In this document: positions 63,546 through 64,000 of the stretch, one piece after another
Layout of the letters: every line of letters starts with the position of its first letter
Position numbering within the stretch: position 1 is the stretch's first letter
Source: Symbiodinium microadriaticum
Taxonomy: Eukaryota; Sar; Dinophyceae; Suessiales; Symbiodiniaceae
Reading direction: 5' to 3'
Length of the DNA stretch: 64,000 nt
Assembly (NCBI GenBank): GCA_001939145.1
Contig: LSRX01000281.1
Coordinates: 211,735 to 275,734 of the forward strand
Translations under genes and position numbers: made by a program
Notes under the pieces: generated by a model
Seen by the model: the letters and a program-made list of their open reading frames with translations, nothing else
What the model was told of the DNA's origin: nothing
Databases searched by the model: none

Positions 63546-63725
63546 TTAAGCCATCCCTTACAAACCCTAATCTGATCTGAGCAAACAACATTGATAAGAA
63601 ACCAATCTAAGCCTCCATCTCCTCCACCCTGAGCCCCATACAACAGATTACAACAAACTACGCCCCCCCATGGGCAACAACTGCTAATGTCAATCTCGCA
63701 ATCCCAAATTGCCAACGTCCGGTCG

Positions 63726-63832
63726 AAGTGTGGCTGTTCGCCCTCACCACGTCCGTTCCTATATGCTCGTGTGGCTATTCGCCATCACAACTCCCGGTCG
63801 ACTCTGCTCGTGCGGCTATTCGCCATCACAGA
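63726..63832 (+). repeat. Three tandem copies of a ~42-bp unit
   Basis: TGTGGCTGTTCGCCCTCAC, TGTGGCTATTCGCCATCAC and TGCGGCTATTCGCCATCAC recur, with related spacers (CTCGTG before the second and third). The remainder to 64,000 is unique with nothing recognised. Confidence 0.75.
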
Positions 63833-64000
63833 CAAAAAGCTCAGGAAGTTGAAAGCTTGAAAGCTGGGCCACGCGACCCGTGAACAGGATCACTCTGTGT
63901 CCATAGCCTGCTTTCCGACTTTCTTGGGAGAGGAAAAAAGGCCGGGAGGAGGTGCCAAGGGTGTGGGATGCGTCGGCTGCCGTATGCCCGGTGGTGGGAG

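Overview
The window looks like nuclear DNA of a dinoflagellate, most likely Symbiodiniaceae or a relative (inferred from sequence character; no search was possible). Dozens of interstitial plant-type telomere arrays (TTTAGGG / CCCTAAA) are scattered through it. Exons are short, all recognisable ones lie on the + strand, and several splice junctions only restore the reading frame with GA or GC donors followed by AG|G acceptors, as known for dinoflagellates. There are also many ~100-bp inverted-repeat elements. No bacterial operon, CRISPR array or confident tRNA/rRNA gene was seen.

Layout. 1-6.1 kb: telomeric arrays, nested MITEs and a split alpha/beta-hydrolase thioesterase-like gene (recognisable exons 1135-1210, 4511-4627, 5047-5162, 6025-6106). 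6.2-7.8 kb: decayed 3' part of a non-LTR retrotransposon ORF with two CCHH fingers, between TTTAGGG tracts. 8-18.4 kb: unassigned candidate exons among MITEs and arrays. 18.96-22.7 kb: a multi-exon gene with several OST-HTH/LOTUS-like modules and a C-terminal ParB/sulfiredoxin-like domain. 22.7-33.2 kb: mostly repeats and candidate exons, with a 311-N gap at 26,114. 33.28-40.43 kb: a secreted pepsin-type (A1) aspartic protease split into about 11 exons, with both catalytic DTG motifs. 40.4-54.0 kb: arrays (including two long 21-bp higher-order telomere-variant arrays and a 203-N gap), MITEs and candidate exons. 54.03-59.9 kb: an abrupt, extremely AT-rich island with no convincing genes. 59.9-63.4 kb: a reverse transcriptase/RNase H element inside a 417-bp perfect direct repeat, ending at a one-base assembly gap. 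63.4-64 kb: AT-rich microsatellites and a short tandem repeat.

Main discovery. At least ten small inverted-repeat families (A-K here), several sharing the core TTCCTTATTATGG despite unrelated termini, behave like introner elements. In two genes, removing an element at the predicted splice sites restores a continuous conserved domain. Some use a target-site duplication to make an AG|GA donor and AG|G acceptor; one carries GT and AG inside its own terminal repeat. Telomere repeats seem to take part too. One intron of the ParB-like gene is essentially a CCCTAAA array flanked by a duplicated GAGACC. Across the window, unique or exonic blocks are repeatedly bounded as (CCCTAAA)n-block-(TTTAGGG)n. 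That is the polarity of a linear DNA end and also the polarity that would let each intron fold on itself. These are readings of sequence by eye; RNA-seq and genome-wide counts would decide them.
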